Positions 1 through 11,040 of a DNA stretch of 64,000 nucleotides are shown piece after piece (within the stretch, counting starts at the first letter, position 1; the number at the start of each line of letters is the position of its first letter). The stretch is taken from contig OY288261.1 of assembly GCA_958450325.1 (NCBI GenBank), positions 16,109,277 through 16,173,276 of the forward strand. The letters run 5' to 3'. The translations under genes were made by a program, and so were the position numbers. The notes below the pieces were generated by a model that saw only the letters and a program-made list of their open reading frames with translations, did not search any database and was not told the origin of the DNA. The DNA comes from Agrostemma githago (taxonomy: Eukaryota; Streptophyta; Magnoliopsida; Caryophyllales; Caryophyllaceae).

Positions 1-1957
1 TAAACACGGTCACCTAAGGGACGGGACTCGGTAACCAAGGCCTTTTCACACCGTGGGTGGTCATAATGGTCAAAATGCAAATCCCGTAGTAAATCCCTAG
101 TAAGCTAGGTGGACTCAAGGTAAAGGACCAACGAATTCATTGATTTAAGGTCATTCTACTAGACTAAAGTCCAAGACTCGATTTACACTACTAGGAAGGG
201 AAAGTGAACACTCGCACACTAGCCTCTAAACCGGGTTTTCGAAAACCATTTACACACACGACACACTTACACACATAAAACAAAGACACGACGAAAATGA
301 AAGAGAAAGAAACAAAAGGCAACAAAAACAAAACATGAACAAACAAACACCACCCCAAACTTCCAAACATATCACCAAATCAACCACAAGTAAGTACAAG
401 CTCCACCCGAGCACACCTCAACACAACCTTCTCCAACTTCACAAGAAATAAAGAGGGAAAGAGGGATAGAAGATGTTACCGGATGTCTTCAAAGCTTTCC
501 AAAAAAATAACGGTGATTAAGCAACCTATAAGGAAAAGGGAGGCAAAACACACACAATAAAACAAATACACGACACAAAGACACAAAGGGAAAACACACA
601 AAAGAAAATCTTTTTGATTTTTGCGAAAATTTTCAAATTTTTAGGGTTTTTAAGATTTTTTCGAAAAAATTAGAAAATAAAACTAAGATAGAATATCGCT
701 CCCCCACACTTAATCCGAGCAATGTTCTCATGCTCGATCGTAGTGTGCGGAGAGACAAAAGAAAAGAAAAGAAACTACGAAAATAAAGCTAAAAAATCAA
801 AAAGAAAAGTGAAGAAAGGGTAGAACGCGTCCGGCCGGGGTGTAGTCAAGTCACTGTGGGCCGAGACAAGAAAAGATATGGAAGGGGGAAGAAATAAAAA
901 GAAAGAAATAAAAGGAAATGAGAGGGGAGGGCTAGGTGTAATCAAGTCACCTAGCCCGGATTCCGTCCAAATCCGACTAACTACTAAAAAAAAGGGTGAA
1001 ATCTTGTACAATTGGATTAATCGATCGACTCCCGACGTAATCACGTCGTCGAGGGTCGGGGGCAACCATACTATGGCCTCGAAGGCCACTAAGACTCCAT
1101 GACTCAAGGGAAGGGGGCAAACAATGAAAAACAAGCGATAAAAAGACGGAAAAGTAAAGATAGTTACCCAAACCGAGCGGCTAGTAACTCACTTGCTCCA
1201 TCGTCTCGATGATCATTAGAGGCTCGTCGCTTGTCTTTTCGGTTGCCATCTCGCTTCACACTCAAGAAGGACTCACGGTCGGGGTAGTAATGGTGCGAGG
1301 GGATGAAAATTTATGTGGATTTCGGTGTAAGGTGGATAGGAAATGGAGTGAGGGCATGTCAATGAAATAAATGAGGCATATGATAAAGCTAGGATAGCTA
1401 GGGAGGTTGGAAGGGGGCATAAAATGGTTGGGTGGAGTCAATTGTCGAGGAAGAAACACAAAGAGGGAGCAGAGGACCATCCCGGTCGGGATGGTTGGTC
1501 CCGATCGGGTTACCTCACTCGTCCCGGTCGGGATGCCCTCATCCCGGTCGGGACGGACCCACAACATGCTCGAAATTTGGTACACCCATCCCGATCGGGA
1601 CGACACCCTTCCCGGTCGGGATGCCTCACCCTTCCCGGTCGGGACGCCTCATCCCGGTCGGGATGGGCCTTCTTCAACTTCCACAATCCCAAAAGCTTGC
1701 TCCAAGCTTCAAAAACCCGATCCTCGTGCTTACAATCCAAGGTATATCATAGCCATTCTTCTCTAGGGAGCATTCTCACTTCACCTATCAAACAATACTC
1801 AAACACACATCAAACTCTCTCCCTCACAACGCTCATCAATCAATCCAAAAAACAAGAATTCACAAAAATCCAACTAACTACAAGAAAGAGATATATACAA
1901 TGAGACGGTTCTTGTGGAACTCCGTCAAACCAAGGATGGTGCTCTCTTCATTCTTTT
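1..1957 (-). other. Athila-like noncoding 3' region
   Basis: No credible coding sequence is present. The stretch has A-rich patches, a T/A-rich block near 600-690, and CCCCCACACTTAA (about 703), which resembles the polypurine tract of this family read on the plus strand. Short frames across 1407-1903 are by-products of a repeated 14-bp dyad and read as low-complexity peptide in all frames. Confidence 0.6.
1487..1666. repeat. Cluster of TCCCG(G/A)TCGGGA dyads
   Basis: About eight copies of a short dyad, arms (C)ATCCCG..CGGGAT(G) with a two-base centre GT or AT, occur in 180 bp with irregular spacing. Copies with centre AT are perfect palindromes. The same motif is clustered at 39693-39819, 42577-42723 and 49081-49297, always inside Athila-like DNA. 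Confidence 0.85.
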
Positions 1958-3175
1958 TCAACAACCATGATCAATTCCATCTCCATCAAGGGCACGTAAG
2001 AACAAGTCGAAGGCCCTATCAAAGTCTTCAATTAGGCATGTTATATAACCAACCACATCCCAAGGCTCTTCATGACCTTGCCTAGACGTTCCCGGGGCAT
2101 CCCGATCTTCCAAGTTCAACGGTTTGAACTTGTACTTTTGGTCTTTCGGGATATACCCAAACGTCCATCGATCCTCTCGTGGCTCCAAGGGAGGCTCATC
2201 CTTCTCCTTGCTTTTCAACTTGTCATCAAGCCCATGATTTGGGCACTCATCTTCCTCCAAATCGGAGTCATCATCCTCAAGTACATAAGAGTACTTCTTC
2301 AAGCTTTGTCCCGGTTCACCCCCTAGATCGATGTCTTTCTTGGCTTGGATCATATTGCATGATTCATACTTAGTAGGCAATTATAAATATTGGCTCGGTG
2401 TGTGTTAAGGACTATTAAAGCATGGTCATGGCTAATGGAGACGAGGCGACGATTGGGTACATTAAAGATCCAAGTCGGAAGATAGGCCTCGTCAAGCCAG
2501 ACATGATTGTCAAGTGGGATAAGGTGGTTGGTCGCATAACCAAAGTTGGTCGCAATTAAGGTCACAAGACCTCCATAGTCTACATAAGGGCGTTGAGAAA
2601 CAATAATTTGGTGAAAATGCAACGCTACGACAAGTGGTAGGTCTAACAGGTTAGGGTTACCAAGTAAGGAGTCAGAAATCAATTGCAAGACGCACACATC
2701 AAGAGTAAGAATATTATCGGTAGATGGCAAAAGGCAGTGGGAGAGTATCTCGGAGAAGTAACGAATTGCAGGGTTACGGATTTCGACGGTAAAGTTTGAA
2801 TCAGGCTCAAAATCTCGTTGACCACGTGCTATGCACCTCCAAATGTCTCTTCTAGACGCACTAGCTTGCTTGCAAATCACTCGGGGGTTTACTTAGTCCG
2901 GTACCCAATGAGGGTAAGCCTAAAGCTAAGCCAAACTCGGAAGTAGTCAAACGGTGATTTTTACCGAATAATCTGAATTTAAACTCTCTTGGTGTGGTCG
3001 GGTTATCAATAGTAAAGGTTCCTAAGAACTCGCAAGTAAGGTCTTTATATGTAGAAGCCGCGAGACTAAGGAGTCCGCTAGTTCCGGTCCTTGACGATAA
3101 CTCTCTAATATCGTCCTCTATTCCTAAAATTTCCATTGTGAACGAACAAGGCCACCTTGCGCTCTGAAAGGTCAT
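1958..3175 (-). pseudogene. Athila env-like (ORF2) pseudogene
   Basis: Three overlapping frames (2861-3175, 2350-2880, 1958-2380) give one protein in consecutive pieces. The first piece has a segment of the pattern CEFLGTF..FRLFGK..LTTSEFGLALGL, and the second has RYFSEILSHCLLP and VDYGGLVTLIAT. These resemble the conserved protein of Athila elements (Pfam ATHILA, often called env-like), whose function is unknown. The third piece is acidic and ends AFDLFLRALDG, which matches the C-terminus of the ORF at 43056-44009. Frameshifts near 2865-2880 and near 2355-2375 break it, and its upstream part is lost at the LTR insertion. The family assignment is from memory of the domain pattern and was not searched. 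Confidence 0.62.
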
Positions 3176-4897
3176 TTCAGAGAAGGTTCAAGCTAAAGGT
3201 GTATTAGGACAAGGTAAAAGTTTGGGCTTAGAAGACTGTAAGAAGTAGAACATTTAAAGGGTTTAGAAGTCGAAGCCTGTGGACATGACATAGGTCCACC
3301 CCGACGCGGCCACGCGCGGGTTTGGGGAGGCGAATGAATCTCCATATGAGATGGTCAAATTGAAATTTAAATCGAAGTAGGAGTCGCCACCGAACTTTGT
3401 GGGAGTTCGGGCCCGTTCGAACCTACTCTATGTCGTAGTGGGCCGTATACAAAATACGACCCATTTCCGATGTCAGAGTTTATTGGGTTCATCCCTTTGC
3501 ATTACGATACCGATACCGACATTATCGGATATCGTGTATTGAATGACTCTCGTTGCCAATGGATTCGGACATCCGGAAACCATGGTTCTGAGTAAGGGGT
3601 GAGGGTACGTGTTGGGAAGTTCACTAAGAACACCCAACCCTGCCAGCACTTAGCGGCCTTTACTAAGACGTCGTTCGTTTTTGGTGTACACGCGTTAGTT
3701 CGACGGTGGAATGATATGCAAACATTATTTTCCCTAAGCATATGAGAAAAAAATAAATGGGTTGCTAAGTCGTTTAATGCATCTTAAACTAATAACGTCA
3801 AAGTTATTTTTAGCATGTGAAATTCGTTTTAGTCTAATAAAACAAAAGATGAAAAGAAATAAATCGCTAAGAACACGAGCAAACAAGTTAGTAACGGTTG
3901 AATAAATCGAATAAAGATGTAAATACGATGCTCGAAAAAATAGAAAAAGGAACGAAATTATGTCGCTATTCCCGAGGGTCGCGCGACTCGCCTGGGATGC
4001 CGGCGGGTTGCGTGATGGGCTGCCTCGGGATCGGTTTTTTTGAAAAATCGATAATTTTATTACACCGCGTATGAATATGGTGTAATTCGTACTCGACTTA
4101 ATTTAGCGATATTCATTATATTCGATATTCGACTATGAAATCGAAATCAAATATTCGGCATAATTTTAGAAAAGTTGAAAAGAAAAGGTTTTGAGAATAT
4201 CGTTTTGTAGAATTAAAAGAAACGATGTTAAAAAAAATAGCGAAAACACAAAAAAAGGCCGCGGGTTTCAGCCCCCTGCGCGAGTCGCCTGTGAAGGACG
4301 CGACTCGCGTGGGCTGCTGTCCCAGCTCATTTATCTTCGAAAATTGGTAATTTTTATAAATCGCGTACAAATATGGATTAATTTATACTCGATTTATATT
4401 TTCGATATTCGATTATGAAATAGATATCTAGTTAGAATGATTTTTTTTAGAAAAAGTTTTATGAAAATATTTTTTGAAATATCGTTTATTAAAAAAAACG
4501 CGACAACGACCCATAATTAAAAGAGGACCGACGACACGACGCAAAAAAGGAAAAAAGGACGAGAAAGAGAAAAAGAGAGAATCGGGTTTGATTTACACCC
4601 TTAACCTACATGCTTTGTTTTCTCGGAATAAGGCTCGTCGGGAAGTGGCTTAGGCACGGGAGCGTCGAGACGATGTGGGTGAGTTTAGGGTGGTGTGTTT
4701 GGACGTGTAAAGTGACGGGTTTTGGCCGGCTTGTGGGGTCGGATTCGTCGGGTTGATTTTGACGGTATTTCGATGCTATTTTTTGGATGTACGTCGTAGA
4801 TGAGAATAATTGATGTGTAATTGGTAGATGTATTGTAGATCGATGTATTTGATATATATGATAGATGTAGATGCTTTATTTGTGTGACCGGAGGGTC

Positions 4898-4907
4898 CTA
4901 TTTATAG
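4898..4907 (-). promoter_or_regulatory. TATA box of RT-A LTR
   Basis: Minus-strand CTATAAATAG lies about 610 bp inside the LTR from its U3 end. All Retand-like LTRs in the window have a TATA-like element here in the same orientation, which fits transcription towards lower coordinates. Confidence 0.6.
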
Positions 4908-5043
4908 GTGAGGTTCTTGATAGGAGCCAGGAGAAGTACTCTTGCTTAAATGACAAGAAATACCGGTTTGGATAGGAAACGTAAGGGTTTGAAGGGAACG
5001 AGAGTCCCGTTTCTTGGTGAGGAAGCCGAGTATCTCGGCTGAA

Positions 5044-5061
5044 GGGGGGGGGGGGGGGGGG
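5044..5061. repeat. Poly(G) tract, 18 bases
   Basis: An uninterrupted run of 18 G on the plus strand sits in the LTR just before a GGCCGAG dyad arm. Its exact length may be unreliable because such runs are hard to sequence. Confidence 0.9.
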
Positions 5062-5517
5062 TTGGCCGAGTATTTTGATGCTCGGTCGGTAAATCGATTT
5101 GGTTTTCGGATAGAATTCCTACTTGAGATCGAATTATATCCTTGAATGGATTTATTTAATATTTTCGAAGCTGATTTTTTTGTAGTACTTGAGTCCAAAC
5201 CGGACGTGTGGTGTCACGGCTAGTCCGTGTATCTCGGAAAAAATATCCTTGACCGGGTTTGACCCGGTCGCTAAAAGACGGTTTTGCCTCTGGTGCCGGA
5301 TTCGACCCAAATTAGTCTTATTTGACTCGAAACGACCCATTGGGCCTGATTTTGAGGTTGGTTTTGTAATATTTGTACTCCATAATAAGCCCAAGCCAAA
5401 TGTCCATGATTTCGAGCCCATATCCGAGTCCATTAAAGCATGTTTGCGTCCGATCATCATCGGGTGTTTGGCGGGAACTACTATAGACACCTGGCGGTCA
5501 AAATGTGGGTGTCTACA

Positions 5518-5531
5518 GAGCCCCCACTCTG
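5518..5531 (-). other. Polypurine tract of RT-A
   Basis: Minus-strand AGAGTGGGGGCTC directly precedes the LTR start TGTAGACACC. The same sequence abuts the 3' LTR of RT-D at 53133 and a close variant that of RT-C at 26827, which supports it as the plus-strand primer site. Confidence 0.75.
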
Positions 5532-5702
5532 ACTGAGGCTTGGACAAGGCAAAAGTCAGAGTAGCTACCAGGCCAATCGAGGATTAAAACCTGGCAGACT
5601 TCCGATCGGGTCGTTTATAGTCCATTAGACTTACGTGAAGGGCTCGCCAGCCATAAGATAGAAATCATACCTTGATAGATGCCAATGATGTCGCGGGGGA
5701 CT

Positions 5703-5880
5703 TTGCCTGAAAAGTCTTGGGTGTGTCTGTTTACAGACACATCCCATCTTGTATTTGTGTGGGAGCTTGCCTTGGAAACTCTGGGTGTATCTGCTTACAG
5801 ATACATCCCATCTTGGAATTGCGTGGGAGCTTGCCTTGGAAGCTCTAGGTGTATCTGCTTACAGATACATCCCGATTCCT
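5703..5880. repeat. Three-copy 64-bp tandem repeat with hairpins
   Basis: Copies start near 5703, 5767 and 5831. Each has TTGCCTKGAA followed by GGTGTATCTG-CTTA-CAGATACATCC, a stem-loop with a 9-10 bp stem. RT-D has only one diverged unit at the matching place (about 53318-53358), so the array expanded in RT-A. The rest of 5518-6317 is noncoding 3' region. Confidence 0.8.
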
Positions 5881-6317
5881 TAGTAAAAAATGTTGCCTGA
5901 GCCTTCCACTGGGGAGTTTTTGAGAATTCTTCAGGAGTCTTGGGTGCACCTGTCTGTTGACACATAACAATTTGTATGTAACATTTAGGCGAGACACCGA
6001 CTCGTGCTGGGGAAGAAATAATTTTTTTGAAAAAAATACTGAAAAGTTTCGAATTTTTTTTTGAAAACAGGAATGCTTGGGATGACTTGATTCTTAATCA
6101 GATCATGACACGGATTCCTAAAACTCTCTGGTTAGGCCTGTATGCCTAGAGAAAGTAGGGAATATCATAAAAATTCCTACTCCTGGGGTGACTAGGAAAA
6201 AATTTTTCTCTATTATAAATAGAGAGTTCTTGCTTTTAATTTTTTCATATCCCAACCCAAATCTGCTCTTCTATCTTAAAATCCCTTAGACTTTTAAGAC
6301 AAAAAAAACTTCTTGCT

Positions 6318-8117
6318 ATGGGTATCGAACATCTGACCGCGATGCTTCAAGCGTGGGCCTAGAATTTTCGAGACGAAGATAAAATTCAGCTAACTCAAAT
6401 GGGAATTGTTGCCTTATTCCCGCTTCAGCGACTCAGGGTGGATTCACACTTTTTGGATGCTTGCCTATCCTTTTGGGATACTATCCACCATGTTTTTGCC
6501 TTTCCTCGGGAAGAAATGTGTCCCCTTCCTGAAGAGATTGCAGCTATAGGGGGTTGGTGCCCTAATGCTTGTCCTGCTATCCCTCCCTTTTATCCTGACC
6601 CAAGGAGGAGACTGAGGGATTTTCTTGGGTTGTCTTATGCTGAGACAGCCCGTATGATAAAGGGAAATTCTGTCTCCCTGTTTGACCTGGCGGACAAATT
6701 CATGAACCCAAACGGCGCAAGAATTACTTCTACCCATAGGCGTAGGGCTTTCGCCTTTTGTATGCTGCATCGTTATGTCTTCGAATGTCGGATGGATGCT
6801 GACTCATGTTTAGGCGAAATCAGGCTAATCAGCATATTGGACCAGATGGAGACAGGTCACAGCCCAGCTTGGCTGATAACTGGGGAGATCATTATGGGCC
6901 TTGATGCTAGAAGGCTTGACCCGGATCGGCAATTGACGGGAAGCATTTGGCTTTTGCAGGTATTGGACCGCGTTTTTCTCAAAATATTTCCGAATTTTTT
7001 TTTTTTTCGAAAATTTTTTTCGAACTTTTTTTTTTTAAATTTTCGATTTTTTTGAATTTTCCGAAAATTTCGATTTTTTTGAAAAAATATTTTCTTCGAA
7101 AGTTTTTTACTTTTCGATTTTTTTTTGACAGATCTGGTTATCCGAGCGTTTGTCGATCATAGAGCCCCCGGTGAGCATATCCAGTTATCGCAGCTGTCAG
7201 ATAGGTTCACGGTCTCGACGAATAAGCTCAAGTCATCACATAAATCGGAATTATTGGGATGAAGAGCTAAAATTCCATGGTGGGCCTTTGTTTGGATGGA
7301 CCGTCATCTGGTGGTTCCTCTCAAAACTGACGGGTTTAGCTAAGAGAGACAAAGCCTGATATCTGGTGATCCTGTCTTTGGATCGGACCGTCCATATCTA
7401 TCCAGATCGCATTCTGAGACAGTTCGGTTTGTTTCAGCAGATCCCCGAAACTGAAGCAATCATTAGCGTCTCGCTCCAATTGACGGACGCTATGTGTGAC
7501 ACGTGGCTACAACGCTGGTTTACCCGTGTCATATGGACTGTACCTCGCCTCTGTCAATCTGTTTGGGTCTCGGAAGCATATCGCAAATGGACTTCTGAAG
7601 AATCTAAAGAGACCCATAAGACTTTGAAGACTGACGAGGCTTTTGACTTGGCCCGTCGAGAATCGGTAAAAGACAATAGGTGGTTTTTTGACGAAGAAGA
7701 AACTCCAACTACCCTTGTCCGGCCGGAGTCGGGTTCTAAGTCAAAAACTAAGACTCGAGCTAATTTAAAGAGACCGGTGCTAGTGACTTGGAGAGAAGAC
7801 TCGGACCAAAACTAGCGGTCCGAGACAGACTGGGGCCGCGGGACCGGTTACCCGAGAGGGTAAGGGCTCGGCTAGGACCGACTGAGGTGACCGGGGAATC
7901 AAGTTTGAAGAAACGAGCCCGGGTTAAGGAGGTTCCCTTGGTGATTCGGGAGCGTTCACCCCCTCGTCGACGCCGGTGGACGGAAAAAGAAGCTAAGGAC
8001 AAAGAAGGGAAAGATGCCTTAGTTTTTTATTATTTAAGTATTAGTACTATTTATGTGTGTTTTTTTTTTTGGAATTTTTTTTGTAATTTTCCGAATTTAT
8101 CGGATTTTTTTTTTTAA
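6318..8117 (+). pseudogene. Antisense PMD (plant mobile domain) pseudogene of RT-A
   Basis: This gene lies on the strand opposite to pol, between pol and the 3' LTR. Exon 1 (6318-6959) and exon 2 (from 7132) flank a 172-bp T-rich GT-AG intron (6960-7131) at exactly the position used in the RT-D copy. The product aligns throughout with the RT-D copy: VDSHFLDACLSFWD, MCPLPEEIAAIGGW, AWLITGEIIMGLD, then IWLSERLS and MCDTWLQRWFTRV. The order and spacing recall the plant mobile domain of MAIN-like proteins and of some transposases. It is dead: TAG at 6360-6362, TGA at 7357-7359, and a frameshift near 7770-7790 before the basic tail. Tat-lineage elements are known to carry extra antisense ORFs of this kind, but their role is unknown. 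Confidence 0.78.
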
Positions 8118-8169
8118 ATAAATAAAGGAAGTTTATTAAAAACCGTTCCTGTTGTTTTTTTCGATTACA

Positions 8170-8240
8170 GTGGTTGTGCCCTTTTGAGGGGCTGCCTACG
8201 TATCCACAATTAGCGGAAACAAACCAAACGTAGTTCAGAC
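8170..8240. other. Conserved block between convergent pol and PMD ends
   Basis: TTGTGCCCTTTTGAGGGGCT, then GCCTACGTATCCAC, then AAACCAAACGTAGTTC, is nearly identical at 55717-55790 (RT-D) and recognisable at 27847-27920 (RT-C, which has neither ORF). Its conservation outside coding sequence suggests a cis-acting role in RNA 3' processing or replication. This is inference. Confidence 0.7.
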
Positions 8241-8388
8241 TTAATTTACAATTTCGAAATACATCAAGACTATTGGTTCAAGATGTTTACAACAGTAGAA
8301 TAAGTAATTCTAACTTTGGACTTGTCTTTAAAAGTTTATTTAAAAATGATTTTTATAAACTTTTGCAAATGATATTGAGAGAAATGGG

Positions 8389-10668
8389 TTAAGGGTAGTA
8401 ACGCTTCAGCTGGTCCAGGTTAGTTGGGTTGACAAACTCATTCCCGTCCAGATCCGTTAGCATCACTGCTCCGCCTGATAGAATCTTCTTTACCAAATAT
8501 GGTCCGGCCCAGTTAGGTTTGAACTTTCCCCTTGGGTCTACTGGTAATAAAGCTCGAACAGATTTGAGAACCAAATCTCCTTCTTTGATGTTCCTGGGCC
8601 TTACCCTTTTATTGAAGGCCCGTTGGATCCTCTTCTGATATATTTGTATATTATTGAGGGCACGAGATCGTCGTTCGTCTAAAAGGACTAGCGAGTCATA
8701 TCGTGCTTGAACCCAATCAGCTTCGGGTACTTGACTTTCGAGTAAGATTCTGAGTGACGGAACCTCTAACTCAACAGGTGGACCGCTTCCATCCCGTATG
8801 TAAGGTAATACGGTGTTGCCCCGGTCGCAGTACGAATCGAGGTCCAATATTCCCAAACTGCAAATGGTATCTTGTCGGGCCAGTCCCGGTAATTATCAGC
8901 CATCTTTTTTAGTATGGTGACAATTGTTTTATTAGCCGCTTCTACCGCTACATTGGTTTGGGGTCGGTAGGGTGAAGACGTATGTCTTTGAATTTTGTAC
9001 TTGGCTAACAAGGCTGCCGTCTCCGCTTGAAAATGGGTCCCATGGTCACTGATGAATTCATGAGGGATCCCATACCGACATATTATCTTATTTTGGATAA
9101 ATTTGGCAACATGACTGGCGTTGAGAATACGATAAGACTCTGCTTCGACCCATTTGGTGAAATAGTCGATTGCTACCAAAATGAAGCAGTGTCCTCCGGT
9201 TCCCGAGGGGTTTATCTTTCCGATTATATCGATTCCCCATGTTGAAAACGGCCAAGGTGACGTCATAGTGTACAGCAGGGATGGCGGCATATGCTGCACT
9301 TTAGCGAAAATCTGGCAGTTGTGGCAATGTTTGACATAGAGTTGGCAGTCGGTTTCCATGCTATTCCAGTAATATCCGAGTCTCATGATCTTCCGGACTA
9401 GCATCTGGGCGTTCATGTGCGGACCGCACTCACCGTCATGCACTTCGGCCATGACCTTTTCGGCGTTACCTTTGTCAACACATAAAAGGAGAGCCTCTTG
9501 CGGTGTCTTTTTGTAGAGTTGTCCGTTGTCGGTACGGACGAATTGGGCCGCTATCCTTCGTAAGGCCTTTTTGGCTCGATTGTCGGTCCCGGGTGGATAC
9601 TCCCCGGTCGTCAAGTATGCTTGATAGCCTTATACCGTGGCTCGGGATCGGGTATCTCGATATCTTCGATGTCGTGGATATATGCTGGCTCAGATCGTCT
9701 TTCGACATAGATCGGCATGATGGTCATATGATCGGGAATGTTTAGTAAAGATGCCAGTTTTGAAAGTGCATCTGCGAACTGATTTTCCTCCTGGGGTAAG
9801 TATATATACTCTACCTTTTGGAATTGTTTCTCGACATGCCTTACTCGTGCCTGGTAGGCCACAAGGTTAGCATTTCGGGTTTTCCATTTTTGGAGCGCTT
9901 GATTAATGACCAGAGATGAGTCGCCGTGTACTCGGAGGTTTGTGACCCCTAAGTCGGCGGCGGCTTGTAGCCCGTGGATACATGCTTCATACTCAGTAGC
10001 ATTATTAGTAACGTCAAAGTCTAATTTGATGGACACGGGAGTATGTTCCCCTCTTGGCGAGATTAGGAGAATCCCGACTCCAAATCCTCGGAAGTTGGAT
10101 GCCCCGTCGAAGTATAAATCCCACGCTTCGGTGTCGGTATGGAAAATATCTTCATCCGGGAAGGACCAAGTGTCGGTATGTCCTTCTTCGGTTACGAGAT
10201 TGTCGGCGAGAAACTCGGCTACTATTCGGCCTTTGATGGCTTTCAATGGTACGAACTTTAGATCGAATTCTGCCAACATTAGAGTCCATCTTGATATCCT
10301 GTCGTTGAGAATGGGCTTTTCGAAAAGGTACTTGATCGGATCCATTCTTGACAGTACTTGTACCTCATAGCTGAGCATGTAATGTCGGAGCTTCTTAGTG
10401 GCCTAGACCAAAGCTAAACACGTTTTTTCGAGCATAGTGTACTTACACTCGTACTCTAAAAACTTTTTGCTGATGTAGTATATAGCCCGTTCTTCGGAGT
10501 TGACCGTTTGAGCTAGCATAGCCCCCATGGCTGTCTCTGTCGTGGTTAGGTATAGTGACAAAGGCAAACCAGGTTGAGGTGGCATCAGGACCGGTGGTGA
10601 AGACAAGATTTCTTTGATTCTATCAAAGGCTGCTTGACACTTGTCGTCCCATAGTAACCGTTCCCCTA
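8389..10668 (-). pseudogene. RT-A pol remnant: RNase H, archaeal-type RNase H, integrase
   Basis: Frames 10403-10606, 9611-10378, 8766-9614 and 8389-8856 follow each other and align with codons about 1326-2086 of the RT-D polyprotein. Seen in order are the Ty3-type RNase H part (AMGAMLAQT), the archaeal-type RNase H (LYFDGASN, HGDSSLV, QFADALSK), the integrase zinc site (HDGECGPH and CHNC), the integrase core (WGIDIIG, FISDHGTHF, VEAANK) and a C-terminal GPYLV motif. Breaks are a TAG at 10403-10405, a frameshift near 9615-9625 and a 1-nt frameshift near 8775-8785. Upstream RT, protease and gag are missing because homology ends at the CACTA-like terminus. It cannot make an integrase. Confidence 0.9.
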
Positions 10669-10671
10669 TTT

Positions 10672-11040
10672 CACTAGTACATTTAGTCCTATTAACATCG
10701 CCACAATGACATCACTTTTTCAAGAAAGCGATGTAAATGTTTTTATGATGGTTAATTACATCGGTCTCTTACAAAAAAGCGATGTAAATTTTATGCAATT
10801 GTTATTTACATCGGTTATTTACATCACTTTTTAAAAACCGATGTAAAACAAAAAATATTGACATCAGTTTTGATGTAACCGATGTAAATGTGTTGTTATT
10901 AACATCGGTTGGTAAATGATGTAAATGACATACTAACTGACATCGTTTATTGGCATCAGTTTCTTCATAACTGATGCTAAAATATTCTCATCACCAACAT
11001 TGATATTAAGTAAACTGGTCTAAATGTCATTCACATCATC
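10672..11040 (+). mobile_element. CACTA-like terminus with subterminal repeats (other end not found)
   Basis: The DNA inserted in RT-A pol begins CACTAGTACATTTAGTCC. It is followed by roughly ten degenerate copies, in both orientations, of TTACATCGGTT/AACCGATGTAA within 370 bp. A CACTA start plus dense short subterminal repeats is typical of En/Spm-type elements. Preceding bases are TTT. I found no matching inverted terminus before 14330, where Retand-like sequence resumes, so the far end is probably deleted. A transposon of another superfamily with similar subterminal repeats cannot be excluded. Confidence 0.55.

Larger units (their letters stand above)
1..3277 (-). mobile_element. Athila-like retrotransposon fragment, minus orientation
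   Basis: This is the left part of a Ty3/gypsy element of Athila type, cut on its right side by the Retand-like LTR that starts at 3278. About 1.9 kb of noncoding sequence is followed by an env-like pseudogene at 1958-3175. The noncoding part matches 41.05-42.9 kb, for example in its CCCCCACACTTAA tracts, the 'accgtgggtggtcat' block and the TCCCGGTCGGGA clusters, so two copies of the same family lie in the window. No LTR of this copy is visible. The lineage rests on the env-like ORF and on the better preserved relative at 25-49 kb, which has Athila-type primer and polypurine sites. Confidence 0.7.
3278..5517 (-). repeat. 3' LTR of RT-A
   Basis: On the plus strand it runs from TGTGGACATGACATAGGTCC to GGTGTCTACA, that is TG..CA ends (2240 bp). 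In element orientation it begins TGTAGACACCC. The first 500 bp are roughly 88% like the LTRs at 17020 and 50408. The middle differs: around 3968-4010 and 4270-4315 it carries GCGACTCGC/GCGAGTCGC dyads where RT-D has CACTCG dyads. The polypurine tract abuts its right end. Confidence 0.88.
3278..10671 (-). mobile_element. RT-A: truncated Ty3/gypsy Tat (Ogre/Retand-like) element
   Basis: Reading leftwards in element order, this fragment holds the end of the Ty3 RNase H region, an archaeal-type RNase H, integrase, a noncoding block with an antisense PMD pseudogene, a polypurine tract and a 3' LTR. It lacks gag, protease and most of RT, because homology to RT-D stops at about 10668 where a CACTA-like terminus begins. 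Its coding parts carry several stops and frameshifts, so it is older than RT-D. The 5 bp left of the LTR (3273-3277, AAGCC) do not match the flank of the LTR at 17020-24202. Those two LTRs also diverge after about 500 bp, so I treat them as separate insertions. Confidence 0.8.

Noticed and set aside
1487..1666. CRISPR-like array of short repeats
   Set aside because: Repeats are 12-14 bp with variable centres and irregular 5-40 bp spacing, in plant retroelement DNA. Nothing resembles a CRISPR leader or cas genes.
1407..1903. Overlapping plus- and minus-strand ORFs with PGRDG/SRSGR/IPVGM repeats
   Set aside because: They come from the repeated 14-bp dyad read in different frames. No start context, domain or conserved frame is present.
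5189..5536. 115-aa plus-strand ORF, repeated in part near 23905 and 26581
   Set aside because: It lies in the U3 end of Retand-like LTRs. The frame is not preserved between copies and has no domain.
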